From assembly GCA_934572325.1 (NCBI GenBank), contig CAKTKT010000012.1, positions 1-37,342 of the forward strand: a stretch of 37,342 bases of DNA, in the 5' to 3' direction. Each line of letters begins with the position of its first letter. Position 1 is the stretch's first letter. The translations under genes were made by a program, and so were the position numbers. The notes beneath the pieces were generated by a model that was given only the letters and a program-made list of their open reading frames with translations, was not told the origin of the DNA and ran no database searches. Source of the stretch: an uncultured Oscillospiraceae bacterium. GTDB taxonomy: Bacteria; Bacillota; Clostridia; Oscillospirales; Oscillospiraceae. Of this stretch, positions 13,965 through 22,706 are shown one piece after another.

Positions 13965-16628
13965 ATGGCACAAACCAAGAAAAACGGCTCTTCCGGCGCA
14001 AAGAAGAGCACAGCGGCAAAAAAATCAGGCACAAAGAAGAAGGCGCCCGAGGTCGTCACCCCGCCCGCGCCGCCCGCCCCGCCGATACGGCGCGAGCTGG
14101 GTGCGCTCGTCTTTCTCTTTCTTGCGGTGTTCGTCGTCATCAGTCATTATAATACCGACGGCAAGTTCATCGTCTTTTTCGCCAATCTCATAAAGGGGCT
14201 TATCGGCTGGGGCTTCTGGCTGACCGTGCCCGCGTTTTTGATGGCGGCTGTCATTCTCGGCTTCCACAAGGGGCAGCCCGTCGCCCTGCGCGTGACCTCG
14301 GCGCTGATGATCCCCATCGTCGCCGCCGCCCTCGGCAGTCTCTTTTTCTATACCGGCACGACGGATACCGGCGATATGCAGCTTTTGACCGGCGCGCTCT
14401 TCGAGCAGGGGCAGACCCTGCAAAGCGGCGGCGTTGTCGGCGGGCTTATCGCCATCGGGCTTGAAAACGCCTTCAGTCTCTACGGGGCGATGCCCGTGCT
14501 GCTGGTGATGCTCGTGTTCTTCACGGTCAAGTGCTTCAACGGCAGCTTCATCCGCGCGTTCGGCAAGGCGCGCGAGCGCGCGTCCGTGAAGTACGACCCT
14601 GCGATGTACGAAAATAAAAAGCCCGCCCCCGCCGCGGACGAGGACGAGATCCTCCCGCTCGAGCTTGGCGGAGCGTCGCCGCGCACGGAGAAGGCGGACA
14701 GGCGCGGTGCGAAGATAGAGCGCATCCGGCGCGAGAGCGTCCTGCCCGAGATCCCGCTCGACGACGACGAGGAGCTTCCCCTCGCCGATAAGCGCGGCGG
14801 AGGCCGCCGCGCCGAGGAGCCGCCCAGGGATCCCGCCGCCGTGCTCCTCAAGCGCCGCAGCGCGCCCGTCATCCGCGAGAGCGCCGTCACGGACGGCGCG
14901 GCGGAGGCTCGCGCCGCCGGCGTGGATGTGGACGGGCTTAGCGCCACGGTGGAGGAGATCATGCATTCCGCCACGATGAGCGCCGAGATAAGCGATCCGC
15001 CCAAGAAGAAGATAAGCCGCGCCGACGTCGAGAAAGAGGCTAGGGCGGTGGAGGCGGCGGTCGCCGTGGCGGGCGCGGACGGCACGGGGTATGAGTTCCC
15101 GCCGGTCGGGCTGCTGCGCACGGGCGCTGTCGCCAATGTTGACGCGCGCGACGAGATAAGGGTCAACAAGGAGCGCCTCGAGGGCGCGCTGCACAGCTTC
15201 GGCATCAACGCAGCCATCGTCGGCGTGACGCGCGGTCCGACGGTCACGCGCTTTGATGTGGAGCTTGAGCAGGGCGTCAAGCTCGCCCGCGTGACGAACC
15301 TCGCGGGCGATCTCGCGCTCGCGCTCGGCGTTGTGAATGTGCGCATCGCGCCCATTCCGGACAAGATCTCCACCGTCGGCATTGAAGTGCCCAACAAGAT
15401 TGTCAGCACCGTGTACCTGCGCGATATTATCGAGTCGCCCAAGTTCATCGGCGCGAAGTCCAAGCTTAGCTTCGCCCTCGGCAAGGACATCGGCGGCGAG
15501 TGCGTCATCGGCAACATCGCAAAGCTGCCGCATATGCTCATCGCCGGTACGACGGGCTCGGGCAAGTCCGTGTGCATGAACTCGCTCATCCTCAGCCTGC
15601 TCTATAAAGCGCGTCCGGACGAGGTGCGCCTTATCATGATAGACCCGAAGATGGTCGAGCTCGGCGTATACAACGGCATCCCGCACCTCTACGTTCCCGT
15701 CGTCACGGACCCGAAGAAGGCGGCGGGCGCGCTGCAATGGTCGGTCGTGGAGATGCTCAAGCGCTACCGCCTTTTCTCCGAGGTCGGCGTGCGCGATCTG
15801 GACAATTACAACAAGCACTGCGAGCAAAACGGACAAGCGCCCATGCCGCGCATCGTCATCGTCATTGACGAGCTGGCGGATCTCATGCTCGTCGCCTCCA
15901 AGGAGGTCGAGGAGAGCATATGCCGCGTCGCCCAGATGGGGCGCGCGGCGGGTATGCACCTTATCATCGCCACCCAGCGCCCCTCGGCGGACGTTATCAC
16001 GGGGCTGATGAAGGCGAACATCCCCTCGCGCATCGCGTTTGCGGTGTCGTCCTCGCTGGAGAGCCGCATAATCCTTGACCAGACCGGCGCGGAAAAGCTC
16101 GTCGGAATGGGGGATATGCTCTTCTCACCCGTCGGCTGCGGCAAGCCCACGCGCATACAGGGCGCGTTCGTGTCCGATGAGGAGCGCGAGGAGGTCATAC
16201 AGTTCATCAAGGAGGGCGTGTCCGACGTTCAGCAGAACAGCGAGATAGAGGAGTACATGAACAAGGCGGCGGAGGACAAGTCCGCCTCCGACAACGGCAA
16301 GAGCGCCAAGGACGAGGGCATAGGCGGCGGGTATGACGAGATGCTGCCGCAGGCGGTCGAGGCGATACTTGAGACGAAGTCCTGCTCCGTCTCCATGCTC
16401 CAGCGCCGCGTAAAGCTCGGGTATTCCCGCGCCGCGCGCATCGTCGATCAGATGGAGGAGCTGGGCGTCGTCGGACCTTACGAGGGCGCGAAGCCCCGCA
16501 AGGTGCTCGTGGACTATCAGGGCTGGCACGATATAATGGTCAGGCTCGGCATGGCGGAGGACAACGATTTCGCCCTTGCCGCCGGAATGAGCGCCGCTCA
16601 GCCCGACTATACGGACGAGCCCATATGA
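13965..16628 (+). CDS. ftsK: FtsK/SpoIIIE family DNA translocase
   Basis: The protein has 887 residues. A basic Lys-rich N-terminus is followed by about four membrane segments (residues ~46-195), a charged Ala/Arg/Asp-rich linker (~200-370), then the motor: alpha/beta domains with Walker A GTTGSGKS near 529-536 and Walker B IVIVIDELADLM near 628-639, and IATQRPSADVITGL after it. The C-terminal winged-helix gamma domain (SVSMLQRRVKLGYSRAARIV) reads polar chromosomal sequences. It pumps DNA through the division or sporulation septum. The sequence does not tell vegetative FtsK from sporulation SpoIIIE. RBS AAGGA precedes the ATG. The gene sits between uppP and mrnC on one strand. Confidence 0.96.
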   Translation: MAQTKKNGSSGAKKSTAAKKSGTKKKAPEVVTPPAPPAPPIRRELGALVFLFLAVFVVISHYNTDGKFIVFFANLIKGLIGWGFWLTVPAFLMAAVILGFHKGQPVALRVTSALMIPIVAAALGSLFFYTGTTDTGDMQLLTGALFEQGQTLQSGGVVGGLIAIGLENAFSLYGAMPVLLVMLVFFTVKCFNGSFIRAFGKARERASVKYDPAMYENKKPAPAADEDEILPLELGGASPRTEKADRRGAKIERIRRESVLPEIPLDDDEELPLADKRGGGRRAEEPPRDPAAVLLKRRSAPVIRESAVTDGAAEARAAGVDVDGLSATVEEIMHSATMSAEISDPPKKKISRADVEKEARAVEAAVAVAGADGTGYEFPPVGLLRTGAVANVDARDEIRVNKERLEGALHSFGINAAIVGVTRGPTVTRFDVELEQGVKLARVTNLAGDLALALGVVNVRIAPIPDKISTVGIEVPNKIVSTVYLRDIIESPKFIGAKSKLSFALGKDIGGECVIGNIAKLPHMLIAGTTGSGKSVCMNSLILSLLYKARPDEVRLIMIDPKMVELGVYNGIPHLYVPVVTDPKKAAGALQWSVVEMLKRYRLFSEVGVRDLDNYNKHCEQNGQAPMPRIVIVIDELADLMLVASKEVEESICRVAQMGRAAGMHLIIATQRPSADVITGLMKANIPSRIAFAVSSSLESRIILDQTGAEKLVGMGDMLFSPVGCGKPTRIQGAFVSDEEREEVIQFIKEGVSDVQQNSEIEEYMNKAAEDKSASDNGKSAKDEGIGGGYDEMLPQAVEAILETKSCSVSMLQRRVKLGYSRAARIVDQMEELGVVGPYEGAKPRKVLVDYQGWHDIMVRLGMAEDNDFALAAGMSAAQPDYTDEPI

Positions 16629-16638
16629 AAACATGAAC

Positions 16639-16663
16639 AAAAGGGCGTTGACCACGCCCTTTT
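16639..16663 (+). terminator. Short hairpin between ftsK and mrnC
   Basis: AAAAGGGCG (16639-16647), 7-base loop, CGCCCTTTT (16655-16663). The U-run is only four bases, so it may act as a weak terminator or attenuator that lowers mrnC-rqcH expression relative to ftsK. Confidence 0.55.
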
Positions 16664-16686
16664 GCATTGAAAAGGACTGGAAAGCC

Positions 16687-17097
16687 ATGGATTATTTTTG
16701 CCCGCAGATGACGCTCAACGAGGTCAACGCCATGAGCATGCTCGCCCTCGCGCACATCGGCGACGGCGTGTATGAGCTGCTCACGCGCACCATGCTCTGC
16801 AAGCGGGGGCACTCCGCCGCGGCGAAGCTGCACCGGCTGACGGTGTCGTATGTCAACGCGCCCGCGCAGGCAGCCGCCGTGAAGAAGATACTGCCCTCCC
16901 TGACGGAGCAGGAGCTTGCCGTATATAAGCGCGGGCGCAACGCGAAGGTCAACTCCGTCCCGCACAGGGCGACGGAGGGGGAGTACCACGCCGCGACGGG
17001 GCTGGAGGCGCTGTTCGGCTGGCTCTATCTGCAAGGGCGGATCGAGCGCATAGACGCGCTCTTTGCGCGGATAACGGAGGATAACGATGCCGCTTGA
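16687..17097 (+). CDS. mrnC: Mini-ribonuclease III
   Basis: This 136-residue protein is a lone RNase III catalytic domain without a dsRNA-binding domain, which matures 23S rRNA ends in Firmicutes. The signature LAHIGDGVYELLTR with the metal-binding Asp lies near residue 20, and RGRNAKVNSVPHRATEGEYHAATGLEA (split here as RGRNAKVNS and TGLEALFGWLYL) is typical of the family. The start is ATG 16687, with AAAGGA about 9 bases upstream; an in-frame ATG at 16633 would fall before the hairpin and lacks a ribosome site. Its end overlaps the start of rqcH by 11 bases. Confidence 0.94.
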   Translation: MDYFCPQMTLNEVNAMSMLALAHIGDGVYELLTRTMLCKRGHSAAAKLHRLTVSYVNAPAQAAAVKKILPSLTEQELAVYKRGRNAKVNSVPHRATEGEYHAATGLEALFGWLYLQGRIERIDALFARITEDNDAA

Positions 17098-18808
17098 CGC
17101 CGTGACAGTCGCCGCCCTCACGCGCGAGCTTCGAGAGCGCATAGAGGGCGGGCGCATAGACAAGGTGCAGCAGCCCGAGCGGGATATGCTGCTTCTCTCC
17201 CTGCGCGCGAGGGGCGGCAATCTCCGCCTCGTGATCGCCGCGGGCACGGGCAGCGCCCGCATACACCTCACCTCCGGCGAGCTTGCCAACCCCGCCGAGC
17301 CGCCGATGTTCTGCATGCTCATGCGCAAGCACCTTGTCGGCGCGCGCATACTCGCACTTGAGCAGCCGCCGCTTGAGCGCATGGTCGTCCTCACGCTCGA
17401 CGCGCACGACGAGCTTGGCGTCAGTGCGGAGAAAAAGCTCGTCGTGGAGCTTATCGGGCGCAGCGCCAACGTCATCCTCGTCGGCGCGGACGGGCGGATA
17501 ATCGACTGTATGCGCCGCATGGACTTTGCCGGAGACGCCCTGCGCCGCCTGCTGCCGGGGATGCTCTACCGTCTGCCGCCCGCGCAGGCAAAGCGCGCGT
17601 TCTTCGGCACGGCGGACGAGGAGCGCCGCGCGATGATAGCCGCGGCGGACAGAGACGTTCCCGTGGACAAATGGCTCATGGACAGCTTTTCCGGTCTGTC
17701 GCCGCTCATCGCGCGGGAGCTGGCGTACCGCTGCGGCGGGGATTATGACGCTCTGCCCGACTGCGCCGCCGCCCTTGCCGAGACCGTCGCCGCGGGGGAG
17801 CTTGAGCCGTGGCTGATAAGCATCGGCGGCAAGCCGCGCGATTTCAGCTTCATGCCCATCCGGCAGTACGGCGCGTCCGCCGTGCTGGAGCGCTTCGACA
17901 GCTTCTCCGCCCTGCTCGACGGCTTCTACCTCTCGCGTGACCGCGCCGAGCAGCAGCGCCGCCGCAGTCACGAGCTGACAAAGACCGTGCGCACCCTGCG
18001 CGACCGCCTTTCCCGCAAGCTCGCCGCGCAGAGGCAGGAGCTGGCGCGCACCGAGGGGCGCGAGGACGTGCGCCGTCGGGCGGAGCTTGTGACCGCGAAC
18101 ATCTACCGCATCAGGCGCGGCGACAGGGCGCTCGAGTGCGAGGATTACTACCAGCCGGACTGCCCCACGGTGAAAATAGAGCTTGACCCGCTGAAAACGC
18201 CGCAGCAGAACGCGGCGGCATTATACAAAGAGTATAATAAGCTCAAGGCGGCGGAGAAGCACCTCACAGGGCTTATCGCCGGGGGCGAGCGCTCGCTGGA
18301 CTATCTCAACAGCGTGCTCGACGAGCTTGAGCGCGCCGAGAGCGAGCGCGACGTCTCCGACGTCCGGCGCGAGCTTCTGGACACGGGCTATATCCGCCGC
18401 GCCAAGGGCGGAAAGCCGGAGCGCGTTCGGGCGCAGTCGCCGCATAAATTCGTCACGGACGACGGCTTTGAGGTGCTCGTCGGGCGCAGCAACGCCCAGA
18501 ATGACGAGCTGACGTGCGCCCTAGCGCGGCGCACGGATATGTGGCTGCATACCCAGCGCGTGCACGGCAGTCACGTTATAATCCGCTGCGAGGGGGAGGA
18601 CGTGCCGCCCAGGACGCTGGAGCAGGCGGCGGCGCTCGCCGCGTACTATTCGCAGGGGCGCGCGGCGGGAAAGATCCCCGTGGACTACACCATGGTCAGA
18701 AACGTCCGCAAGCCCTCCGGCGCTCTGCCGGGCAAGGTGATATACACCGAGTATAAAACCCTCCTCGCCGAGGCGGACGAGGAGCTGGTCAGACGCTTGA
18801 AAAAATAA
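17087..18808 (+). CDS. rqcH: NFACT-family ribosome quality control factor RqcH
   Basis: The protein has 573 residues. RqcH binds the 50S subunit with a stuck peptidyl-tRNA and adds C-terminal Ala tails that mark the peptide for proteolysis. An N-terminal NFACT-N domain with MLMRKHLVGARI is followed by helix-hairpin and coiled-coil sections (EQQRRRSHELTKTVRTL, LYKEYNKLKAAEKHL), and the C-terminal NFACT-R domain has the family signature: VLVGRSNAQNDELT, DMWLHTQRVHGSHVII and an ending VDYTMVRNVRKPSGALPGKV. Older annotations call this family fibronectin-binding protein FbpA. It overlaps mrnC by 11 bases. A strong hairpin follows. Confidence 0.95.
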   Translation: MPLDAVTVAALTRELRERIEGGRIDKVQQPERDMLLLSLRARGGNLRLVIAAGTGSARIHLTSGELANPAEPPMFCMLMRKHLVGARILALEQPPLERMVVLTLDAHDELGVSAEKKLVVELIGRSANVILVGADGRIIDCMRRMDFAGDALRRLLPGMLYRLPPAQAKRAFFGTADEERRAMIAAADRDVPVDKWLMDSFSGLSPLIARELAYRCGGDYDALPDCAAALAETVAAGELEPWLISIGGKPRDFSFMPIRQYGASAVLERFDSFSALLDGFYLSRDRAEQQRRRSHELTKTVRTLRDRLSRKLAAQRQELARTEGREDVRRRAELVTANIYRIRRGDRALECEDYYQPDCPTVKIELDPLKTPQQNAAALYKEYNKLKAAEKHLTGLIAGGERSLDYLNSVLDELERAESERDVSDVRRELLDTGYIRRAKGGKPERVRAQSPHKFVTDDGFEVLVGRSNAQNDELTCALARRTDMWLHTQRVHGSHVIIRCEGEDVPPRTLEQAAALAAYYSQGRAAGKIPVDYTMVRNVRKPSGALPGKVIYTEYKTLLAEADEELVRRLKK

Positions 18809-18823
18809 GCGTATGCATAGACT

Positions 18824-18863
18824 AAGCCCCGCCGGAAGGCTCATCGACCTTCCGGCGGGGCTT
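18824..18863. terminator. Hairpin between convergent rqcH and the KaiC-like/PPDK-N gene
   Basis: A perfect 16-bp stem (AAGCCCCGCCGGAAGG, 18824-18839, with its complement at 18848-18863) and an 8-base loop lie in the gap between two converging genes. No clear U-run follows on either strand, so it is a bidirectional stem-loop that probably terminates or blocks both transcripts. Confidence 0.7.
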
Positions 18864-18886
18864 GCCGTATGTGTGTGCGCGGAGCG

Positions 18887-21466
18887 TCAGGTTGACGCGA
18901 GGAAGCATAGCTGGCTCTCGATCTCGGAGTATAAAAGCGCCTTCTCGCCGCTCAGCTCCGCCACGCATATCACGTCAGCCATCGGGTCGTCCGCCGCCGC
19001 GCCCATGAGGGCGCAGTATGCGTTCTCGTGCCGCGCGAACAGCGCGTCGTTGAACACGCACCCGTCCTCGTCAGGGTAGAGCGCCGCGTAGAACACGCCC
19101 GCCTCCACGAGGTCTTGGAAGAAGTGACTGCCGTAGCTCAGCTCCGGACGCAGCCCGTGGGAGGAGTACGCCAGCTCCGCTATGCAGTTGAAGGACGAGA
19201 TCTCCCTGAAATTCACCGGCACGCCGAGGCTTGCCGTCGTCGTGCCCCAGCGCCCCGGACCGAGCAGCACGGTGTTCTCGTCCTTCAGTCGGGCGTTCAG
19301 CTCGCCGATGCAGCGCGCCACCTGATATTTCTTCTGCTCCGTCAGATCGAGATACGGCTCGATGCGCACCAGCACCGCGTATTTTATCGGCAGGCAGTTG
19401 TTGCCGCCCATGAAGTTGCCGTGGGTCTTGAAGTAGTATTCGCGCACGTTGGGCATGATCTCCGCCTTGCTGATGCCCTGCGTCTGGAGCGGGCGGCATT
19501 GCAGCAGATTGATGCGGTATTCGCCGTCCGGCGTGATGTTGCAGGCGAACTCTATGTCCACGGGATAGCGGTACTTATCCTGCAAAAGGCTCATGATGGA
19601 CGTCATTGTCCGCGTGAAGTCCGTGCTCTTGAGGAGCTTGCGGAAGTTGACGATGTCCGGCACGCGCTCGCCGTACAGCCCCATCTCCCGAAAGCGCGCA
19701 GCCGTGGCGAGATCGGGCTCCATATACAGCGACACGTCCGTTTTCAGCGTGCTCTTATCGACGCTGTCTATGCGCACCGCGGCGAAGCGGTTGCTGTCGA
19801 GGTCTATCACGTCCGCCTTGTGCTGGGAGTAGCGGTACTCGTCGCCGTACTCCACGCGCGGCATGGCGAGCGGGTCGCTCAGATCGACAAAGCGCGCGTA
19901 ATCGTCCGCGCCGCGATCGACCGCGCGCGTGCCCATGCCCACCACGAGCCGCAGCATCCCTCGGTTTTCCTTCGCGCCGCCGCCCGTGATGTACAGGTTT
20001 TTCGAGTGCCCCACGCCCGCGAAATGCGGGAAGTAGAGCCGCCCGTGGATGTCGCCGCACACGCGCATCACGAGCAGCGCCATCTGCTCGTCCTTGTTGA
20101 GAAGATTCCTGTCCGCGCGGTATCTTATCGCCTCGGGGTTCATCGTGCTGGCGTACACCGTGCGCACCGCCTGCTCAAACACCTCGTAGCGCTCCTCGAG
20201 CGTGCCCTGATTGGGGCAGAACACGCTCTCGTACTTGCCCACGAAGCCGTTGCCGAAGCCGTCCTCCAGCAGCGAGCTTGAGCGCACGATGATGGGCGAC
20301 TGCCCGAAGTATTCCAGCATCGAGATGAACTGCTCCTTTATCTGCGGCATAAATACGCCGTTGAGCAGGTTGTCCTTCACTATCGGCGCACAGCGGAAGT
20401 AGTCCTCCTCGCGCTCCATCTCCGTGCGCTGCGCCCACACGCCGTTCTGCACGGCGTAGGTGTAGAAGAGATCCGCGCCGATGTAGTACGAGTCGTGCGG
20501 GTCTATGCGGCTGTGGTAGAGGTCGGGGTCCTCCTCGCGCAGTATGTTTCGCGCGAGCAGCATACCCGTCGCCTTGCCGCCGATGCACCCCGTGCCTATC
20601 TCGCGGCTCTTTATGTGCATGAGATCCTTCATCGTGAAGTATTTCCGGCACAGCTCAAGGCGCGTCGGCTCGTTGCCGAGAAGGCAGACCATTATGTTCT
20701 CCTTAAGGCGCAGCCCCTCCTCGTCCGTCGGCTCAAGCCCGTTCGGATCGACGGAGTCGAACATGCTGTCCCAGCAGTCGCGGTGCTCACCCGTGAGCGT
20801 GAACAAATCAAAGAGGGCGGAGTTGTCCGTGCTCGACGTGATGCACTCGCAGCGCGCGCCGCGTATGCGCAGCGGGAAGAACATATTCACCGTGCGCCGC
20901 CCATCCGCCTTCACGGGGTGGACGTACACGCTGCCGTGCACCGTGCGCACGTTTATCAGCACGCTTGTCGCGCGGCGTATGCCGGCGATGGTGTCATAGG
21001 TGTGCCGCTCGTAGGTTATCGCCTGATACGCCACTGCCTCCTGCTGCTGCAAAAACGGGTTGAGCAGCACGAAGAAGTTGGAGATCATCAGATCGGAGAA
21101 CCAGTATTTCTGAAGCTCCGAAAGGCAGTCAAACACGAAGAAGCTGCCGCGTGCCTCGGCTTTTATTATCCTGTGCACCTGCACGGCGAAGGTCTCGAAC
21201 CCGACGCGCGGGTCGAGCACGTATTTTTTCACGTTTGAGCCGCGCGCGGCGAGCGCGTCCGCGTCCATTATCTCCTCATGGTCGCCGAAGCGTATGTACA
21301 CTATCCTGTGCCCCGTGCGCGCCACGCCCGTGACAAAGCGCGTGGCGACGTACATATAATCGCTTATGCTCTCGCACTGCCATATCACGGTGTCCCCCGT
21401 GCGCAGGAAGTCTATCGCCTCGTCCAGCCCGCCTATGCCCGTGCTTATCCTCAGTGTGCCGTCCAT
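18887..21466 (-). CDS. PEP/pyruvate-binding (PPDK-N, ATP-grasp) protein with KaiC-like N-terminal domain
   Basis: The product is ~859 residues. The N-terminal ~250 residues start RISTGIGGLDEAIDFLRTGD, the opening of KaiC/RadA-type RecA folds, but the expected Walker A (GxxxxGKT) is replaced by WQCESISDYMYV, so this domain is unlikely to hydrolyse ATP normally. The middle (~290-690) is the ATP-grasp domain of PEP synthase/PPDK: GTGCIGGKATGM, PIIVRSSSLLEDGFGNGF, EAIRYRADRN and LLQCRPLQT. The phosphohistidine swivel domain and the PEP/TIM-barrel domain of true dikinases are absent. The tail contains LLGPGRWGTTTASLGVPV and SYGSHFFQDLVEAG. Function is unknown. AAAGGAG is 9 bases before ATG 21466; ATG 21472 is only 3 bases from it. 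It is a single-gene unit. Confidence 0.85.
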   Translation of the reverse strand: MDGTLRISTGIGGLDEAIDFLRTGDTVIWQCESISDYMYVATRFVTGVARTGHRIVYIRFGDHEEIMDADALAARGSNVKKYVLDPRVGFETFAVQVHRIIKAEARGSFFVFDCLSELQKYWFSDLMISNFFVLLNPFLQQQEAVAYQAITYERHTYDTIAGIRRATSVLINVRTVHGSVYVHPVKADGRRTVNMFFPLRIRGARCECITSSTDNSALFDLFTLTGEHRDCWDSMFDSVDPNGLEPTDEEGLRLKENIMVCLLGNEPTRLELCRKYFTMKDLMHIKSREIGTGCIGGKATGMLLARNILREEDPDLYHSRIDPHDSYYIGADLFYTYAVQNGVWAQRTEMEREEDYFRCAPIVKDNLLNGVFMPQIKEQFISMLEYFGQSPIIVRSSSLLEDGFGNGFVGKYESVFCPNQGTLEERYEVFEQAVRTVYASTMNPEAIRYRADRNLLNKDEQMALLVMRVCGDIHGRLYFPHFAGVGHSKNLYITGGGAKENRGMLRLVVGMGTRAVDRGADDYARFVDLSDPLAMPRVEYGDEYRYSQHKADVIDLDSNRFAAVRIDSVDKSTLKTDVSLYMEPDLATAARFREMGLYGERVPDIVNFRKLLKSTDFTRTMTSIMSLLQDKYRYPVDIEFACNITPDGEYRINLLQCRPLQTQGISKAEIMPNVREYYFKTHGNFMGGNNCLPIKYAVLVRIEPYLDLTEQKKYQVARCIGELNARLKDENTVLLGPGRWGTTTASLGVPVNFREISSFNCIAELAYSSHGLRPELSYGSHFFQDLVEAGVFYAALYPDEDGCVFNDALFARHENAYCALMGAAADDPMADVICVAELSGEKALLYSEIESQLCFLAST

Positions 21467-21499
21467 GCTCATGCGCTCCTTTGCTATTTAGTGTATAAC

Positions 21500-21528
21500 A
21501 GTATATAACACGCCCGCCGCGCTGTCAA
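21500..21528 (-). promoter_or_regulatory. Near-consensus promoter for the KaiC-like/PPDK-N gene
   Basis: On the minus strand TTGACA (21523-21528), 17 bases, TATACT (21500-21505), about 34 bases before the start codon. Confidence 0.85.
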
Positions 21529-21635
21529 AAGTTTTTCTTCGTATTCTATCCCCCCGGGGGGCTTCCGCGGCGCGGCGCGGCGTGGTATCATTCGGGCATA
21601 TAAGGCATATAAGAGAAAAAAGGAGACTCCCAAAC

Positions 21636-22172
21636 ATGAAAAAAATGTCCGCCGTCAAAAGATCCATCATAACCGCCGCGTGCATCGCGCTGTGCGTCGT
21701 GCTGCCGCAGGCGTTCCACGCCATCCCCGAAGCCGGCGTGATCTACTGCCCAATGCACATCCCCGTGCTGCTGTGCGGGCTTATCGCCGGATGGCAGTAC
21801 GGTCTGCTGTGCGGTCTGGCAGGTCCGCTGCTCTCCTCGCTCATCACCGGTATGCCCCCCGCCGCCATCCTCCCCGCGATGATGGTCGAGTGCGCATCTT
21901 ACGGCGTGCTCACCGGCGTTATGATGCAGCTTGTGCATACAAAGAAGGTCTATGCCGATCTCTATATCAGCCTCGTCGTCGCCATGCTCGGCGGCAGGGT
22001 CGTCGCCGGGCTTGCCAAGGCGTTCATCTTCTCCGCCGGACAGTACACCATGGCGGCGTGGGTCGCGGGCAGCTTCGTCAAGAGCCTGCCGGGCATCATC
22101 GTGCACCTTGCTGTCATTCCGTCGGTCGTGTACGCGCTCATGCGCGCAAAGCTCATCCCATCTCGGTATTGA
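21636..22172 (+). CDS. ECF transporter S component (vitamin/micronutrient uptake)
   Basis: This ~178-residue membrane protein has five to six hydrophobic segments, a short basic N-terminus (MKKMSAVKR) and the phrase YCPMHIPVLLCGLIAGWQYGL, followed by SSLITGMPPAAILPAMMVE, which resembles substrate-binding (S) subunits of energy-coupling factor transporters. The S subunit captures a vitamin or related compound and docks onto a shared EcfT/EcfAA' module encoded elsewhere. The ligand cannot be read from the sequence. The start is ATG 21636, with AAGGAGA 10 bases upstream; an in-frame ATG at 21582 lacks a ribosome site. No recognised riboswitch was seen in the 160 bases before it. Confidence 0.82.
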   Translation: MKKMSAVKRSIITAACIALCVVLPQAFHAIPEAGVIYCPMHIPVLLCGLIAGWQYGLLCGLAGPLLSSLITGMPPAAILPAMMVECASYGVLTGVMMQLVHTKKVYADLYISLVVAMLGGRVVAGLAKAFIFSAGQYTMAAWVAGSFVKSLPGIIVHLAVIPSVVYALMRAKLIPSRY

Positions 22173-22197
22173 CTTGCCGCGCGATTCCCGCTAAAAT
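22169..22197 (+). promoter_or_regulatory. Sigma-A type promoter for csoR-like gene
   Basis: TTGACT (22169-22174, overlapping the stop codon of the transporter gene), 17 bases, TAAAAT (22192-22197). It gives the metal-sensor gene its own transcript starting about 30 bases before the GTG start. Confidence 0.75.
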
Positions 22198-22232
22198 AGA
22201 TATATATCTGAAAGCGCTGGGAGGGAACGAGC

Positions 22233-22565
22233 GTGCACATACCCGAGGAAGAGATACACACCCACGTCCACGCGGACGGCACGGCGCACACCCACAGCCA
22301 CGGTCATGAGCATACCCACACGCAGACAAAGGCGGTCGTCAACCGCCTCGCCCGCGCGATAGGGCATCTGGAGTCTGTCAAGCGCATGGTCGAGGACGGG
22401 CGCGACTGCTCCGAGGTGCTCATCCAGCTTGCCGCGGTGCGCTCCGCGCTCAACAACACCGCGAAGCTAATCCTCAAGGATCATATCGAGCATTGCATCT
22501 CCGGCGCGGCGGCTGGCTCCGCCGAGCTTCAGGAGCTTAACGACGCGATAGACAAGTTTATATGA
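22233..22565 (+). CDS. CsoR/RcnR-family metal-sensing repressor with His-rich N-terminus
   Basis: This 110-residue all-helical protein of the DUF156 family binds DNA as a tetramer until metal binds. The copper-type ligands of CsoR are all present with the correct spacing: C59 (GRDCSEVL), H84 (LKDHIEHC) and C88. That set favours Cu(I) over the His-rich set of RcnR. In front of the domain is a 30-residue tail with ten His (as in HTHSHGHEHTHT), which could bind Ni, Co, Zn or Cu. It starts at GTG 22233 with GGGAGGG upstream. No copper ATPase or chaperone gene is adjacent, so the targets are elsewhere or the gene regulates itself. Confidence 0.9.
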   Translation: MHIPEEEIHTHVHADGTAHTHSHGHEHTHTQTKAVVNRLARAIGHLESVKRMVEDGRDCSEVLIQLAAVRSALNNTAKLILKDHIEHCISGAAAGSAELQELNDAIDKFI

Positions 22566-22579
22566 TTCGCTGCCGACGC

Positions 22580-22608
22580 TTGACACGGCGCGGGCACTGC
22601 GGTATAAT
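22580..22608 (+). promoter_or_regulatory. Perfect-consensus promoter for the antitoxin RNA
   Basis: TTGACA (22580-22585), exactly 17 bases, TATAAT (22603-22608). No open reading frame follows; the transcript would run antisense into the 3' end of the small toxin gene and stop at a hairpin at 22661-22705. Confidence 0.85.
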
Positions 22609-22614
22609 AAGCAT

Positions 22615-22706
22615 AGAAAAAGGCGCTGCCGGTTGACGGTCAGCCCCCTAAATAGCTTTTGAAGTAATCGCCGATCTGTTCAGGGAGCGGCGATTACTTC
22701 TTTTTA
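22615..22706 (+). ncRNA. Candidate type I antitoxin RNA (~90 nt)
   Basis: The transcript is inferred from the consensus promoter just upstream and the perfect terminator at its end. It contains CAGCCCCCT (22641-22649), complementary to the GGGGGCTG part of the toxin ribosome site at 22781-22788 on the other strand, and its last ~13 bases are fully antisense to the toxin mRNA across the stop codon. This two-contact plan is that of RNA II in plasmid par (fst) loci. Expression has not been shown; the boundaries are predictions from the sequence. Confidence 0.65.
22661..22705 (+). terminator. Terminator hairpin shared by toxin and antitoxin transcripts
   Basis: A 13-bp perfect stem (GAAGTAATCGCCG, 22661-22673, with its complement at 22688-22700), a 14-base loop and five Ts (22701-22705). 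On the minus strand the same stem includes the toxin stop codon and is followed by AAAAGC, so it is a proper terminator only for the plus strand but a stable 3' structure for the toxin mRNA. Confidence 0.85.

Noticed and set aside
14025..15959. Long minus-strand frame (644 codons) opposite ftsK
   Set aside because: Composition is a mirror of the ftsK codons (His/Asp/Arg/Ala-rich) and no recognisable domain is present; ftsK is certain.
19028..20281. Plus-strand frame of 417 codons opposite the PPDK-N gene
   Set aside because: Same shadow effect; the minus-strand frame carries the PPDK-N motifs and a consensus promoter.
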